NCBI GenBank assembly: GCA_947450745.1
Contig: CANFYD010000226.1
Coordinates: 1 to 6,510, forward strand
Source of the DNA: Burkholderiales bacterium
GTDB taxonomy: Bacteria; Pseudomonadota; Gammaproteobacteria; Burkholderiales; Burkholderiaceae_C
Direction of reading: 5' to 3'
DNA: 6,510 nt
Every line of letters starts with the position of its first letter. Positions within the stretch are counted from its first letter, which is position 1. The notes under the pieces are model-generated. The model was not told where the DNA came from. It saw only the letters and a program-made list of their open reading frames with translations, and did not search any database. The translations under genes and the position numbers were made by a program. Of the stretch, positions 5,570 through 6,510 are shown in pieces.

Positions 5570-5980
5570 TCAATGTGATGTTCCTTCGTATTTGATCAGC
5601 AGGAAAACCGGCCCGGCCAGGGCGATTTCCTTGTCGTAGGCAAATTTGATTTGCAATTTATCGTTGTCCTTGCTGATGGCCAAGTCGCCACCGGCAATGC
5701 TGACGATGGAATATTCGATTTGTTTGGCGCGCTCGAACTCGGCGCGCACCGCCGGCACAGTGGCCGGGTTGGACACGGCAATACGGTCTACCACCCGCTG
5801 AATCGTGTAGAACTCCAGCACGCTGGGGAAGACACGCATCGCCACCACCGCAGCGCAAGCCATCACCGCGCCCCAGAACAGCAGGCCCAGCAAGCTGAGG
5901 CCGCGCTGCTTCGGTTGGCGGCGCTTGCTCGAGTCGAATGGCTGTCCGGCAACTGGGCTGACAAGCGGCTTGGATCGCAT
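5570..5980 (-). CDS. DUF4845 single-pass membrane protein
   Basis: This is a 136-residue protein of unknown function, found between lepB and rnc in many beta- and gammaproteobacteria and placed in DUF4845 by its pattern and position. It has a basic N-terminus (SSKRRQPKQRG), then one membrane helix (about 28-48, LSLLGLLFWGAVMACAAVVAM), then FPSVLEFYTI and a soluble C-terminal part that is probably periplasmic. The RG-LSLLGLLF junction looks like a type IV pilin leader, but the key Glu at position 5 of the mature pilin is absent. I choose ATG 5980 because AGGGAG sits 7 nt upstream. A longer reading from GTG 6019 would add 13 residues and lacks a ribosome site. Its place beside lepB suggests an envelope role, but that is only inference. 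Confidence 0.85.
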   Translation of the reverse strand: MRSKPLVSPVAGQPFDSSKRRQPKQRGLSLLGLLFWGAVMACAAVVAMRVFPSVLEFYTIQRVVDRIAVSNPATVPAVRAEFERAKQIEYSIVSIAGGDLAISKDNDKLQIKFAYDKEIALAGPVFLLIKYEGTSH

Positions 5981-5987
5981 CAATCTA

Positions 5988-5993
5988 CTCCCT
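5988..5993 (-). promoter_or_regulatory. Strong ribosome binding site before the DUF4845 gene
   Basis: The minus strand reads AGGGAG, then a 7-nt spacer, then ATG 5980. It is the clearest Shine-Dalgarno match in the window and settles the start of this gene in favour of 5980 over GTG 6019. Confidence 0.75.
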
Positions 5994-6023
5994 GGCAGGG
6001 CGAACCGGCTTGACCACACAGGC

Positions 6024-6510
6024 TCAATTGAAGGCGCCGATACGCTTGATGTTGCTGAAGTTCATCCACACAAAGAAGGCTCGGCCGACGATGTTTTCGT
6101 CCGGCACAAAACCCCAGAAGCGCGAGTCACCGGAATTGTCGCGGTTGTCGCCCACCATGTAGTAGTAGCCGGCAGGCACCTTGCAGGTCACACCTTCGGG
6201 GCTGTACTTGCAATTTTCTTGATATGGGAACGGGCCGTCCGGGCGATTCGGGCGGAACAGCGGTTGGCTCTGCGGATTGACCAGCATCTGGTGCTCTTTC
6301 TCACCCAGCTTCTCGGCAAACAGCGGGCGATAAGTCATCGAGCTTTCGTCGTAAAAATCACCCTTGGGCTGCACCGGCACCGCTTCGCCGTTGATGTAGA
6401 GGCGCTGATTCAAATAGCTGACTTCGTCACCGGGAATGGCCGCCACGCGCTTGATGAAGTCGATGCTGGTGTCCACCGGCCAGCGGAACACCATCACGTC
6501 GCCACGCTTG
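6024..6510 (-). CDS. lepB: Signal peptidase I LepB, C-terminal part
   Basis: The right edge cuts this gene; 161 C-terminal codons remain and the membrane anchor and catalytic Ser region lie outside. LepB cleaves signal peptides from Sec- and Tat-exported proteins at the outer face of the inner membrane with a Ser-Lys dyad. The fragment begins KRGDVMVFRWP and continues DFIKRVAAIPGD, where the Lys of IKR matches the catalytic Lys145 of E. coli. The last conserved box, GDNRDNSGDSRFWGFVP followed by NIVGRA, is complete. Two Cys flank KYSPEGVT in the periplasmic domain and might pair like the disulfide of the E. coli enzyme. The ending FFVWMNFSNIKRIGAFN is typical. lepA is usually found just upstream of lepB and would be expected beyond the edge. 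The DUF4845 gene follows after 43 nt. Confidence 0.97.
   Translation of the reverse strand, partial: KRGDVMVFRWPVDTSIDFIKRVAAIPGDEVSYLNQRLYINGEAVPVQPKGDFYDESSMTYRPLFAEKLGEKEHQMLVNPQSQPLFRPNRPDGPFPYQENCKYSPEGVTCKVPAGYYYMVGDNRDNSGDSRFWGFVPDENIVGRAFFVWMNFSNIKRIGAFN

Noticed and set aside
5994..6000. CCCTGGCAGGG-like near-palindrome (from about 5990) as an operator before the DUF4845 gene
   Set aside because: The arms are only 5 bp with a one-base centre and overlap the ribosome site; a chance pattern is likely.

Overview
The window looks like chromosomal housekeeping DNA from a GC-rich betaproteobacterium, most likely of the order Burkholderiales and probably near the Comamonadaceae/Rubrivivax/Roseateles group. 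This rests on the gene order lepB - DUF4845 gene - rnc - era - recO - pdxJ - acpS - nagZ, on protein wording typical of that group, and on a non-classical PdxJ type. The genus assignment is inference.

Layout. Bases 1-135 (+) hold the last 44 codons of an outer-membrane efflux channel gene of the OprM/NodT type. Bases 136-508 are a convergent gap with no confident gene. It contains what looks like a frameshifted lipoprotein signal peptide, a possible small GTG-start ORF, a short hairpin and a C8 tract. From 509 to the right edge, eight genes are packed on the minus strand. In transcription order they are lepB (its start lies beyond the window), the DUF4845 membrane protein, rnc, era, recO, pdxJ, acpS and nagZ. 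Spacings in that order are 43, 16, 27, 7 and 0 nt, then a 4-nt overlap, then +5 nt or a 4-nt overlap depending on the nagZ start. This indicates one polycistronic unit with translational coupling in its second half.

Functions. LepB removes signal peptides from secreted proteins. RNase III and Era both act in 16S rRNA maturation and 30S assembly. RecO serves RecFOR recombination repair. PdxJ makes pyridoxine 5'-phosphate, AcpS activates acyl carrier protein, and NagZ recycles peptidoglycan fragments. The set links growth, ribosome production and envelope turnover.

The most notable features are: an Era with an extra N-terminus of about 94 residues, made of a perfect (Glu-Ala)6 hexanucleotide repeat and a strongly acidic run; a PdxJ of the variant family with a C-terminal tail; a RecO whose only in-frame start is TTG and whose N-terminus holds a duplicated 15-bp unit; and the apparently decayed lipoprotein gene in the convergent gap. 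I found no mobile element, CRISPR array, tRNA or rRNA, and no evidence of a wholly new system.
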